Source: Desulfobulbaceae bacterium | GTDB taxonomy: Bacteria > Desulfobacterota > Desulfobulbia > Desulfobulbales > Desulfocapsaceae | Length of the DNA: 36,029 nucleotides | Direction of reading: 5' to 3' | Assembly: GCA_008933635.1 (NCBI GenBank) | Contig: WBUQ01000032.1 | Location: 1 to 36,029 of the forward strand | In this document: positions 1-7,666 of the stretch, piece after piece | Position numbering within the stretch: the first letter of the stretch is position 1 | Layout: the number at the start of each line of letters is the position of its first letter | Program-made: the position numbers and the translations under genes | Notes under the pieces: model-generated | Told to the model about the DNA's origin: nothing | Seen by the model: the letters and a program-made list of their open reading frames with translations, nothing else | Databases searched by the model: none

Positions 1-165
1 ATCATGGACGACGGCACCGTCCGGCCGGTCTTCTTCTATATCGTCGACATGTCCGAGTTCAGCGCCGACAAGCTGGCCAACCGCGGCTCGGCCCAGGCCC
101 GGGCGATTCTCACCAACGTCCAGGACTTCATCGTCAACCTCTGGAACAACCTGTCGAAGCTATGA
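1..165 (+). CDS. C-terminal fragment of an unidentified protein (gene truncated by window start)
   Basis: Frame 1 is open from the first base to a TGA at 163-165 and encodes 54 residues ending in NNLSKL. The stop overlaps the ATG of the arginase gene in an ATGA arrangement, the usual sign of translational coupling, so this is very probably the end of a real gene in the same operon. The fragment has an alternating hydrophobic pattern (VFFYIVDM, then a helix-like tail). It is too short for a firm family call. A creatininase-like amidohydrolase would fit next to an arginase, but that is a guess from context, not from a motif. Confidence 0.6.
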   Translation: MMDDGTVRPVFFYIVDMSEFSADKLANRGSAQARAILTNVQDFIVNLWNNLSKL

Positions 166-1061
166 GCGGCAAAACAAAGAAGGTGCGGATCATCGGCGTG
201 CCGATGGACCTCGGGCAGAACCAGCGAGGCGTCGACATGGGCCCGAGCGCCGTCCGCTATGCCGGCCTGGCCAGAAGGCTGCAGCAGCTGGGCTACCAGA
301 CGCTGGACAGCGGCAACATCACCATCCCCGGCCACGCCACCCTGCCGGGCACCAGCCTGGCTGAGCGGCTGGTGCCGATCGCCGGGGCTGTCCGCAAGGC
401 CTATGAACTGGCCCGGAAAGCGATCGGCCGCGGCGAGATCCCGGTCTTCCTCGGCGGCGACCACTCTATCGCCATCGGCACGATCGGCGGCGTCACCCAT
501 AGACATGACGTCGGCCTGCTGTGGATCGACGCCCATGGCGACTTCAACACCCCGGAGACATCGCCGAGCCAGAATGTGCACGGCATGGCCCTGGCGACGC
601 TGCTCGGCCGCGGCGTCCAGGAACTGATCGATGTCGGCAGGCCGGGCAGGAAGGTCCACCCGGATCATGTCGTGCTGATCGGAGCGCGCAATCTCGATCC
701 GCAGGAGCGGGAGATGCTGAAGGAATCCGGCTGCATGATCTTCACGATGCGCGAGATCGACGAGGTCGGCATCAACGCCGTGCTGCGGCTGGCCCTGGAC
801 CGGCTCGACCACCTCGACCACATCCATGTCAGCCTCGACCTCGACGTCATGGACCCGCTCGAGGCTCCCGGTGTCGGCACCCCGTCGACCGGCGGCCTCA
901 CCTACCGGGAAGGCCAGCTGATCATGGAGCTGATCGCCGACACCGGCAAGCTGCATTCCGTCGATATCGTCGAGATCAACCCGATCCTCGACATCCAGAA
1001 CCGCACCGCCCAGGTGGCGGTCGATCTGGCCGCCTCGCTGTTCGGCAAGAAGATCCTCTGA
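162..1061 (+). CDS. rocF: Arginase (ureohydrolase family)
   Basis: The product is predicted to hydrolyse L-arginine to ornithine and urea in the cytoplasm, using a two-manganese centre. The 299-residue length is typical of bacterial arginases. The three ureohydrolase signatures are present in order: GGDHS at 98-102, DAHGDFN at 123-129 and SLDLDVMDP at 224-232. They supply the expected metal ligands His101, Asp123, His125, Asp127, Asp226 and Asp228. His140 (NVHG) and Glu271 (VEINP) match the conserved substrate-site positions. The N-terminal stretch GVPMDLGQ followed by RGVDMGPSA is typical of arginases rather than agmatinases, and this decides the call. The ATG overlaps the stop of the upstream gene. 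The gene runs convergently into the TRAP permease gene. Agmatinase or another guanidino-hydrolase is the main alternative, since specificity cannot be proved by reading. Confidence 0.88.
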   Translation: MSGKTKKVRIIGVPMDLGQNQRGVDMGPSAVRYAGLARRLQQLGYQTLDSGNITIPGHATLPGTSLAERLVPIAGAVRKAYELARKAIGRGEIPVFLGGDHSIAIGTIGGVTHRHDVGLLWIDAHGDFNTPETSPSQNVHGMALATLLGRGVQELIDVGRPGRKVHPDHVVLIGARNLDPQEREMLKESGCMIFTMREIDEVGINAVLRLALDRLDHLDHIHVSLDLDVMDPLEAPGVGTPSTGGLTYREGQLIMELIADTGKLHSVDIVEINPILDIQNRTAQVAVDLAASLFGKKIL

Positions 1062-1079
1062 CCGGCAATGATCATCACT

Positions 1080-1108
1080 GCCTTGGGGGGATTCAACGGC
1101 CCCAAGGC
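1080..1108. terminator. Hairpin between convergent arginase and dctM genes
   Basis: A perfect 9-bp inverted repeat, GCCTTGGGG at 1080-1088 and CCCCAAGGC at 1100-1108, with an 11-nt loop lies in the 54-bp gap between the two convergent genes. Neither strand has a T-tract after the stem, so it is not a textbook intrinsic terminator. It could still end transcription from both sides or protect both 3' ends. Confidence 0.5.
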
Positions 1109-1115
1109 GTCGCGA

Positions 1116-2450
1116 TCAGATCGTGAAACCGAAATACTCCGGAAAAACCACCAGCGAGAACAGGACAATCGCCTGCAGCACGATAAAGGGGATCACTCCC
1201 CGGTAGATGTCGACCGTGCGGACTTCCGGCGGACAGCAGCCCTTCAGGTAAAAGAGCGAGAAACCGAAGGGCGGGGTGAGGAAGGAGGTCTGCAGGTTCA
1301 TCGCGATGAGGATGGCGAACCAGAGCGGATCGAGGCCGATGATCCCCGCAATCGGCAGGATGATCGGCACGACGATATAGCAGATTTCAAAAAAATCGAT
1401 AAAGAAACCGAGAATGAAGATGACCAGCATGACCAGGAAGAGGAAGGTCCATTTCTGGCCGGGCAGGCCTGTCAGAACCTCTTCGACGATCATGTCGGCG
1501 CCGCTGTAGAGAAAGACCATCGAAAAAGCGGTAGCGCCGATCAGGATGGCGAAGACCATCGCCGAGACCTTGACCGTCTCGATCGCCGACTCTTCCACCA
1601 CCTTCCAGCTCAGCTTACGGTACATTGCCGCCAGCACCATGGCGCCGATACAACCGACCGCCGCCGATTCGGTGGGGGTGGCGATGCCGATGAAGATCGA
1701 GCCGAGGACCAGGACGATCAGGGTCAGCGGCGGGATGATCGAGGTGATCGCATGGCCCATATTCTGCATGCGGGTCCCCTCCTGGGCCGGCATCGCCGGG
1801 GCGACATCCCTGTTCAGCAGGGACCAGATCAGGATATAGACGATATAGGCTGCCACCAGCCCGAGACCGGGGAACACCGCCGCCTTGAACAGATCGCCGA
1901 CCGGCAGCTGGAAGATATCGCCAAGAACGACCAGGATGACCGACGGCGGGATGATCTGGCCGAGGGTGCCGGCGGCGCAGATGGTGCCGGTGGCGAGTCG
2001 TTTCGAGTAGCCGTATTTCAGCATCACCGGCAGCGAGATGACGCCCATGGCCACGACGCTGGCCCCGACCACGCCGGTGGAAGCGGCCAGCAGGGTGCCG
2101 ACCAGGATGGTGCTGACGGCGATGCCGCCGCGGACCCGGCCGAACAGGGTGCCCATCGACTCCAGCAGCCGCTCCGCCAGCTGCGAGCGCTGCAGGACGA
2201 TCCCCATGAAGATGAACAGCGGAATGGCCTCGAGGATGGTGTTGTTCATAATCGAGTAGACCCTGAACGGCATCATCGAGAACATCTGCATGAATTCGTC
2301 GGCAACCGCGACAAAACTGACGTCCGGCGCCACTTCGACGATGGCGGCGATGATCCCGAAGAAGATCGAGATCGAGCCGAAGGTGAACGCCACCGGATAA
2401 CCGATCCCGAGCATCAGCAGGGCGGCGAAGAACATGACGATTCCGGTCAT
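1116..2450 (-). CDS. dctM: TRAP transporter large permease (DctM family)
   Basis: This is the large, ion-coupled membrane subunit of a tripartite ATP-independent periplasmic transporter. The 444-residue protein is almost entirely hydrophobic, with about 12 predicted membrane segments, beginning with MTGIVMFFAALLMLGIGYP. Family hallmarks include AIPLFIFMGIVL near residue 75, the stretch ASTGVVGASVVAMG near 125-140, and GQIIPPSVILVVLGD near 170-185. It is the last gene of a minus-strand run of regulator, binding protein, small permease and large permease. Its ATG overlaps the TGA of the small permease (ATGA), so the two membrane subunits are probably translated in step. Substrate choice belongs to the binding protein, not to this subunit. 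Confidence 0.95.
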   Translation of the reverse strand: MTGIVMFFAALLMLGIGYPVAFTFGSISIFFGIIAAIVEVAPDVSFVAVADEFMQMFSMMPFRVYSIMNNTILEAIPLFIFMGIVLQRSQLAERLLESMGTLFGRVRGGIAVSTILVGTLLAASTGVVGASVVAMGVISLPVMLKYGYSKRLATGTICAAGTLGQIIPPSVILVVLGDIFQLPVGDLFKAAVFPGLGLVAAYIVYILIWSLLNRDVAPAMPAQEGTRMQNMGHAITSIIPPLTLIVLVLGSIFIGIATPTESAAVGCIGAMVLAAMYRKLSWKVVEESAIETVKVSAMVFAILIGATAFSMVFLYSGADMIVEEVLTGLPGQKWTFLFLVMLVIFILGFFIDFFEICYIVVPIILPIAGIIGLDPLWFAILIAMNLQTSFLTPPFGFSLFYLKGCCPPEVRTVDIYRGVIPFIVLQAIVLFSLVVFPEYFGFTI

Positions 2451-2995
2451 CTGCCTTCCTCCGTTCCTGGGTGGCTCTCACTCCGGGCACCCGCGCCGGC
2501 CTGCCGGTAGAGATTGATGTTCTTCACGGCGTAGCCGATGGAACTGATGATGAGCAGGCCGAAACCGACCGGGATCATGGCCTTGATCAGCCAGCGATAG
2601 GGAAGCCCGCCGGGATTCTCGGAAATCTCGTTCATCGCGTAGGAGTCCATGACAAAACCGAACGATCCGAAAAAGATCAGGCAGGCGAGCGGCAGCAGGA
2701 AGAAGATCGTGCCGATGATATTGATCATCGCCTTGCGGCGGACCGTGAAGCGGTCGTAGAGGAAGTCGACCCGGACATGGCCTTCCTCCAGCAGGCCGAC
2801 CGACACCCCGAACAGGATGATGATCGAGAACAGGTGCCATTCCATCTCCTGCATGGCGACGGAACTGTTGTGGAAGAAATAGCGCATGACGACATCGTAG
2901 AAGATATTAATCGTCATCAGCAGGAAGACGATGGCCAGCATCCTGCCGAGCAGGCGGCTGGCCTGCATGAAAAACTGTTCGATCCTGAGTAGCAT
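2447..2995 (-). CDS. dctQ: TRAP transporter small permease (DctQ family)
   Basis: This is the four-helix membrane subunit that pairs with DctM. From the chosen start (MLLRIEQFF) it has 182 residues and four hydrophobic segments, with the family-typical stretches NIFYDVVMRYFF and GVSVGLLEEGHVRVDF, where a partly charged loop lies between helices 2 and 3. The frame stays open up to a TTG at 3091. The ATG at 2995 is preferred because GGAG lies 8 nt upstream on the minus strand. An in-frame ATG at 3022 would add 9 residues but lacks a comparable ribosome-binding site. The stop overlaps the dctM start. The 174-bp gap to the binding-protein gene is long for this operon and contains a hairpin. Confidence 0.93.
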   Translation of the reverse strand: MLLRIEQFFMQASRLLGRMLAIVFLLMTINIFYDVVMRYFFHNSSVAMQEMEWHLFSIIILFGVSVGLLEEGHVRVDFLYDRFTVRRKAMINIIGTIFFLLPLACLIFFGSFGFVMDSYAMNEISENPGGLPYRWLIKAMIPVGFGLLIISSIGYAVKNINLYRQAGAGARSESHPGTEEGR

Positions 2996-3112
2996 GTTTC
3001 CCGCTCCCGCCTTCCCGGACATCACCCCGGCGATCCGGCCATACTGGCCCGGCCTGCCGCCGGCGTATGCATTCCGGAAAGGACCCGTCAAGCTGTTAAA
3101 ACCGGAAGAGCA

Positions 3113-3148
3113 AAGCCGCCCGCTCCCCCGCAGGGCGACGGACGGCTT
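3113..3148 (-). terminator. Hairpin between binding-protein gene and small permease gene (possible attenuator)
   Basis: On the minus strand, AAGCCGTCC (3140-3148) can pair with GGGCGGCTT (3113-3121) with one mismatch, about 20 nt after the binding-protein stop codon. A short T-containing stretch follows but no clean T-run. Intercistronic hairpins at this place often let the binding protein be made in excess over the permeases. That role is inferred here. Confidence 0.35.
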
Positions 3149-3169
3149 CTTCGTGACAATCAGGCAGGC

Positions 3170-4240
3170 TTACTTGTTCACCTTCTCGGATTGCTGCAGG
3201 TAATACAGTTCCGACATCTTCGTCCACTCCCGCCCCTTGGCCATGAAGGCCTTCTGCGACTCGAGCACTTCCTTGAACAACGGGTCCTTGGCGGCGTAAT
3301 CGTTCAGCACCTCGTCGGTGGCCTTCTTCATCGCCTGCAGGACCGGCTCCGGGAAGGTCATGACCTTGATGTTCGGGAACTCGGTCTTCATCTTGCTCCA
3401 GGCTTCGGCACTCTGGGCGAAGTTATCGTAGAACATGTCGGCCGACACTGCCTGGATGGCGGTCTTCAGTATGGCCTGGAATTCCGGCGGCAGGCTGTCG
3501 AAGGCCTTCTTGTTGATCAAAAACTGCATGTCGGAGGCGGGCTCGTGCCAGCCAGCATAGTAATACGGTGCGATCTTGTGGAAACCCATCTTGATGTCCA
3601 TGCCCGGCCCGACCCACTCCAGGGCATCGATGGTGCCGCGGTCGAGCGAGGTGTAGAGCTCGCCCGGCGCGATATTGGTGACATTGACGCCCAGCTTGGC
3701 GAAAACCTCGCCAGCCACACTGGGAATCCGCATCTTCAGGCCCTTGAGGTCGTCAACCGATTTGATCTCCTTGCGGAACCAGCCGCCCATCTGCACGCCG
3801 GTGTTACCGCCCGGGAAGGCATAGACGCCGAACTTGTCATAGCACTTCTGCATCAGTTCCATGCCGCCGCCGTAGAACAGCCAGGCCTCCTGCTCGGCCA
3901 TGTTCATCCCGAAAGGAACGGTGGTGAAGATGGCGGTGGTGGCGTCCTTGCCCTTCCAGTAGTAGGAGGCGGTGTGGCCCATCTCGTACTGGCCGCCCTT
4001 GGTCATGTCGAGGATCTCCAGCGGCGCCTTGTGCTTCTCCGCCCCTTCGACCCGGATGACGAACTGCCCGCCGGTCATGTCGCTGACCAACTTGGCCAGC
4101 TTCACCGGCGGCGTCGCCAGCGGCGTCAGCGTGCTGTTCCAGGTCATCGCCAGGTTCCATTTCACGGTCTTGGCAAACGCCGGTGCCGCCGCCATCAGGC
4201 AGCACACCAGGATCAAAGCCATCCTTCCCTTCATGTTCAT
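3170..4240 (-). CDS. dctP: TRAP transporter periplasmic binding protein, 2-oxo-acid-binding (TakP-like) type
   Basis: This is the exported receptor that captures the substrate and hands it to DctQM. The 356-residue precursor starts with a clear Sec signal peptide (KGR, hydrophobic core, then APAFA and cleavage before Lys24). The mature part has the DctP fold signatures: the stretch KMRIPSVAGEVF with Arg171, the position that binds the substrate carboxylate in this family, and ALEWVGPGMD with Trp209. The WVGPG form and the following AGWHEP segment resemble the TakP/2-oxo-acid branch rather than the C4-dicarboxylate branch. That subfamily call is from memory and needs an alignment. The ATG has a strong GGAGGAG site about 4 nt upstream. 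The divergence from other binders makes pyruvate or a related 2-oxo-acid the first substrate guess. Confidence 0.88.
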   Translation of the reverse strand: MNMKGRMALILVCCLMAAAPAFAKTVKWNLAMTWNSTLTPLATPPVKLAKLVSDMTGGQFVIRVEGAEKHKAPLEILDMTKGGQYEMGHTASYYWKGKDATTAIFTTVPFGMNMAEQEAWLFYGGGMELMQKCYDKFGVYAFPGGNTGVQMGGWFRKEIKSVDDLKGLKMRIPSVAGEVFAKLGVNVTNIAPGELYTSLDRGTIDALEWVGPGMDIKMGFHKIAPYYYAGWHEPASDMQFLINKKAFDSLPPEFQAILKTAIQAVSADMFYDNFAQSAEAWSKMKTEFPNIKVMTFPEPVLQAMKKATDEVLNDYAAKDPLFKEVLESQKAFMAKGREWTKMSELYYLQQSEKVNK

Positions 4241-4416
4241 TGTTCTCCTCCTCTGCTGATGTTTTCACAACTCTTTACGCAGGCATGCCCGCAGGCCGGC
4301 GTGCAACCGCTCTGATATCTAATACGATGGGAACGAGATGGCAACAGGGAATGACGAGAAAGACACGGCAAACCGGATGGATGCCGCATTTTCGGGGAGG
4401 GGCGGAACGAGCCGGT

Positions 4417-5118
4417 TCAGCGGCTCTGGAAATACTCCTTCACGTAGATGATGTGTTCGCGCATGGCCTCGAAGGCCTTTTCCGGCTGGCGGTTCCGGAT
4501 GCATTCGAAGACCGCCCGGTGATGACTGAGGATGTCGTTCAGCGTGCCGGGATCATCGTACATGTGGGTGAGGTTTTTCTTGATACCAATAAACAGGAAG
4601 TCATAGAAGTTCCGCATCAGGTGAATGAGCACCGGGTTCTTGGTGGCAAAGGTCACCGCCATGTGGAAGGCGGTGTCCGAGGCGAAGCCGATGGTCTCGG
4701 TCTCCTTCAGGTCGGTCTCCATCTCGGCCAGGCACTTGTCCATCGCCAGCAGGTCGTTCTGCCCCGCCCGTTTCGCCGCCAGGAAGGCGGCATTGCATTC
4801 GAGTCCCATGCGGACCTCGAGCAGGTCGTCGATGGACGCCTCCTCGATGGCCATCGAAATTCCCAGGGACCCGGTACGCTGGCCGTCGGGCATGCTGACG
4901 AAGGTCCCCTGGCCCTGCCGGTGCTCCAGCAGCCCAAGTCCCACCATCTTCTCGATCGCATTCCGGACCGAGGTCCGGCTGACAGACATGGAGTCGGCCA
5001 GTTCCCTCTCCGGCGGGATCTGCTGGCCCGGCTTGAATTCACCTTTATAAATAAGCTCTCGTATTTGCTCAAATACCTGGTCGGATATCCGTTTCGGCTT
5101 GATCGGCTTGAGTATCAT
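4417..5118 (-). CDS. GntR-family transcriptional regulator, FadR/FCD subgroup
   Basis: The 233-residue protein has an N-terminal winged helix-turn-helix (about 1-75) with the GntR signature IPPERELADSMSVSRTSVR and the wing RQGQGTFV. An all-helical FCD effector domain (about 95-225) follows. Metal-site residues typical of FCD proteins can be seen in DTAFHMAV, in HHRAVFECI and in AMREHI. Such regulators usually sense an organic acid. The gene lies just upstream of the TRAP genes on the same strand, 176 bp before the binding protein, so it is the likely controller of that transporter and possibly of the divergent acyl-CoA synthetase gene. No strong ribosome-binding site is visible at the ATG. 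Effector and activator or repressor role cannot be read from the sequence. Confidence 0.92.
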   Translation of the reverse strand: MILKPIKPKRISDQVFEQIRELIYKGEFKPGQQIPPERELADSMSVSRTSVRNAIEKMVGLGLLEHRQGQGTFVSMPDGQRTGSLGISMAIEEASIDDLLEVRMGLECNAAFLAAKRAGQNDLLAMDKCLAEMETDLKETETIGFASDTAFHMAVTFATKNPVLIHLMRNFYDFLFIGIKKNLTHMYDDPGTLNDILSHHRAVFECIRNRQPEKAFEAMREHIIYVKEYFQSR

Positions 5119-5307
5119 GGCACCATGACGTTGGATGGTCGTTCCTCCCGCCGGGGCAGGAATGCATTCGGGGCTCCGGAGGATACAGGGGATTTATTCT
5201 TATGGATACTATAAATATCATTTAAGCTTGACTCAGGTTACGGAAAAATCCAAAAAGGTGCAATAAAAAACCATCAATATTCAAGACGATTTCTCATCAT
5301 CGTACCA

Positions 5308-5317
5308 TGGTCGACCA
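5308..5317. promoter_or_regulatory. Perfect palindrome TGGTCGACCA, possible GntR/FadR-type operator
   Basis: TGGTCGACCA is its own reverse complement. FadR-subgroup GntR regulators generally bind short GGT...ACC palindromes, and a gene for such a regulator starts 190 bp away. The site is one base shorter in the centre than the commonest TGGTnnnACCA form, and a 10-bp palindrome can arise by chance. The link is an inference. Confidence 0.3.
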
Positions 5318-5388
5318 ACGGCCGGCGAAAGAGCCGTTCCAGCCTTGCGGACACCTGCCGCCCGCAGCCGCCATTTCTCCGGACCTGT

Positions 5389-5417
5389 CCTTGCAAGGCC
5401 GGCGGACATGCTATAAA
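5389..5417 (+). promoter_or_regulatory. Candidate extended -10 promoter with palindrome at -35, upstream of the acyl-CoA synthetase gene
   Basis: TATAAA at 5412-5417 is preceded by TG and one base (TGC), the extended -10 pattern. TTGCAA at 5391-5396 gives a weak -35 with a short 15-bp spacer. The -35 lies in a perfect 10-bp palindrome, CCTTGCAAGG (5389-5398), which could be a repressor site. The distance to the start codon is 86 bp. Confidence 0.4.
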
Positions 5418-5503
5418 TTGACTGATGATATCCTTCTCAGCAACCCCGGGCCATAAAGCCCTTCCCCCCTCCATCCGCATGCCACCAGAGGACCGACACC
5501 ATC

Positions 5504-7615
5504 ATGCTTGAGCATCTCTTTTTCCCGGAAAAAGTCGCCGTCATCGGCGCATCCCGACAACCGGGCAAGGTTGGCCACGACATCCTCGCCAACCTGGTCA
5601 AGGGCGGTTTTACCGGAGATATCATCCCCGTCAATCCATCGGGCGGCACCCTCTTCGATCTGAAAGTCTACCCGAGCCTCAGGGAATATCCCGGCACCGT
5701 CGACCAGGCCGTGGTCGCGGTACCGAAGCCCCATGTGCTGCCATCGGTCAAGGATGCGCTGGCCAAAGGCGCCAAGAGCATCGTCATGATCACCGCCGGT
5801 TTCAAGGAGACCGGCGACGAAGGCGCCACCCTCGAACGCGAGCTGGCCGAACTCTGCCACCGCAGCGGCGCCCGGCTGGTCGGCCCGAACTGCCTCGGCC
5901 TGCTCAACACCAGAAACCGGCTCAACAGCTCGTTTGCCGGCAACCTGCCGAAGGAGGGAAAAATCGGCATCTTCTCCCAGTCCGGCGCCCTCTGCACCTC
6001 GATCCTCGACCTGGCCGAGGGCCGCAACCTCGGCCTCTCCAAACTGATCAGCATCGGCAACAAGGCCGACATCAACGAGGACCACCTGCTGGAATATTTT
6101 GCCGGTGACCCCGACACCGACGTCATCGTCGGCTACCTCGAGAACATCGTCGCCGGCGACTCCTTCATCAAGACCGCCACCGATACCTGCTCGCACAAGC
6201 CGGTGATCATCCTCAAATCCGGTACCAGCCAGGCAGGACAGAAGGCAGCCGCCAGCCACACCGGCGTCCTGGCCGGGGCCGACACCGCCTACGGCGCCGC
6301 CTTCAAGCGTTCCGGCATCATCCGCGCCGACACCTTCGAAGCGCTGTTCGACTATGCCACCGCCCTGTCGATGCAGCCGCTGCCCAAGGGCGACCGGGTG
6401 CTGATCATCACCAACGCCGGCGGCCCCGGCACCATGGCAGCGGATGCGGTCGAGCATGCCGGGATGACGGTTGCCGAACTGGAGACCAACACCGCCACCT
6501 CGCTGCGCGACAAGCTGCCGGCGGCGGCCTCCGTCGGCAACCCGGTCGACGTCCTCGGCGACGCCCCGCCGGAACGCTATGCCGATGCGCTGCTGGCTGC
6601 CCAGAGCGACGTCTCGGTCGATGCGATCATCGTCATCCTCACCCCCCAGGCGATGACCGACGCCAAGGAGACGGCCAGGATCATCGCCCGCTCCATCGAC
6701 GGCAGCAAGCCGGTGCTCGCCTCGTTCATGGGCGGCAAGGAGGTGCTGCCCGGCCGCCAGGAGCTGACCGCGGCCGGCCTTCCCGACTACGAGTCGCCGG
6801 AGCGGGCGGTGGCGGCGCTGAAGGTCATGTACCAGTATGCCAACTGGAAAAATCGCCCGCCCCGCGTCGTCACCCGCTTCCGGGTCAACCGGCGCAGGGC
6901 CTCCCGCATCATCGGCCGCAATATCAGCAACGGCATCTTCCAGCTCAACGAGGCCAAGGCCAAGAAGATCCTCGACGCCTACGGCTTCAACGTCCTGCCG
7001 GGCCGGCTGATCACCTCGGCCGAGGAGGCGATGGAGTATGCCCGCGGCATCGGCTTCCCGGTGGCGATGAAGATCGTGTCCCAGGACATCGTCCACAAGA
7101 GCGACATGGGCGGGGTCAAGCTCAACCTCTCCACCGTCAACCAGGTCAGGGACGCCTTCGACCTGATGATGATGCGGATCCTCCAGCTGGTGCCAAACGC
7201 CCGGATCGAGGGGGTCTACCTGGAAAAGATGGCCGACCCCGGCCTGGAGATCATCCTCGGCATGAGCCGCGATCCGCAGTTCGGGCCGATGCTGATGTTC
7301 GGCCTCGGCGGCATCTTCGTCGAGGTGATGAAGGACGTCACCTTCCACCTCGCCCCGATCACCCAGGAGGAGGCCATCCAGATGCTCAAGTCGACCCGCT
7401 CCTACGGCATCCTCGAAGGCAAGCGGGGACAGAAGGGGGTCGACATCCCGGCGATCGCCACCGGTCTGCAGCGGATCAGCCAGCTGACCACCGATTTCCC
7501 GCAGATCACCGAACTCGACATCAACCCCTTCATCGTCGGCGACATCGGCACCGACCCGGTGGTCGCCGACGCCAGGATCACCCTGGCCCAACCGATCGAA
7601 GGCAGGCGCGGCTGA
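5504..7615 (+). CDS. acdA: Acyl-CoA synthetase, ADP-forming (fused alpha and beta parts; acetate-CoA ligase type)
   Basis: The enzyme is predicted to interconvert an acyl-CoA, ADP and phosphate with the free acid, CoA and ATP, conserving energy from thioesters or activating acids. The 703-residue chain has a CoA-binding Rossmann domain (VAVIGASRQPGKVG at about 9-22), two succinyl-CoA-synthetase-like ligase domains, and a C-terminal ATP-grasp domain (about 480-700). The phosphorylated histidine motif SHTG is at His252. HKSDMGGV, with His531, marks the ATP-grasp side. Fusion of alpha and beta parts in this order is common in bacteria. No GNAT domain is attached, unlike the protein acetyltransferases of the Pat type, but the next gene, 51 bp on, carries one. 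The only ribosome-binding site visible, AGAGGA, is rather far from the ATG. The acyl specificity is unknown. Confidence 0.9.
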   Translation: MLEHLFFPEKVAVIGASRQPGKVGHDILANLVKGGFTGDIIPVNPSGGTLFDLKVYPSLREYPGTVDQAVVAVPKPHVLPSVKDALAKGAKSIVMITAGFKETGDEGATLERELAELCHRSGARLVGPNCLGLLNTRNRLNSSFAGNLPKEGKIGIFSQSGALCTSILDLAEGRNLGLSKLISIGNKADINEDHLLEYFAGDPDTDVIVGYLENIVAGDSFIKTATDTCSHKPVIILKSGTSQAGQKAAASHTGVLAGADTAYGAAFKRSGIIRADTFEALFDYATALSMQPLPKGDRVLIITNAGGPGTMAADAVEHAGMTVAELETNTATSLRDKLPAAASVGNPVDVLGDAPPERYADALLAAQSDVSVDAIIVILTPQAMTDAKETARIIARSIDGSKPVLASFMGGKEVLPGRQELTAAGLPDYESPERAVAALKVMYQYANWKNRPPRVVTRFRVNRRRASRIIGRNISNGIFQLNEAKAKKILDAYGFNVLPGRLITSAEEAMEYARGIGFPVAMKIVSQDIVHKSDMGGVKLNLSTVNQVRDAFDLMMMRILQLVPNARIEGVYLEKMADPGLEIILGMSRDPQFGPMLMFGLGGIFVEVMKDVTFHLAPITQEEAIQMLKSTRSYGILEGKRGQKGVDIPAIATGLQRISQLTTDFPQITELDINPFIVGDIGTDPVVADARITLAQPIEGRRG

Positions 7616-7666
7616 ACCGCGGACAACACGACCCGACCACAACCTCTTCCACGAAGGTGCACCGAT

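Larger units (their letters stand above)
5119..5503. other. 385-bp divergent intergenic region between GntR regulator and acyl-CoA synthetase
   Basis: No convincing gene lies here. The region is AT-richer than its flanks around 5190-5280. It holds a 10-bp palindrome TGGTCGACCA (5308-5317) and an ACCAT/ATGGT inverted repeat (5122-5126 and 5135-5139) next to the regulator start. A promoter candidate for the plus-strand operon sits near 5391-5417. Both flanking genes start outward from it, so it probably carries the control elements of both units. Confidence 0.6.

Noticed and set aside
5411-7642. 743-codon open frame on the minus strand across the acyl-CoA synthetase
   Set aside because: It is antisense to a gene with clear motifs. 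The translation is rich in Asp, Gly, Val and His with no domain, as expected from the complement of GC-rich coding DNA. The same applies to long frames at 7730-9586, 1068-2510 and 27845-29839.
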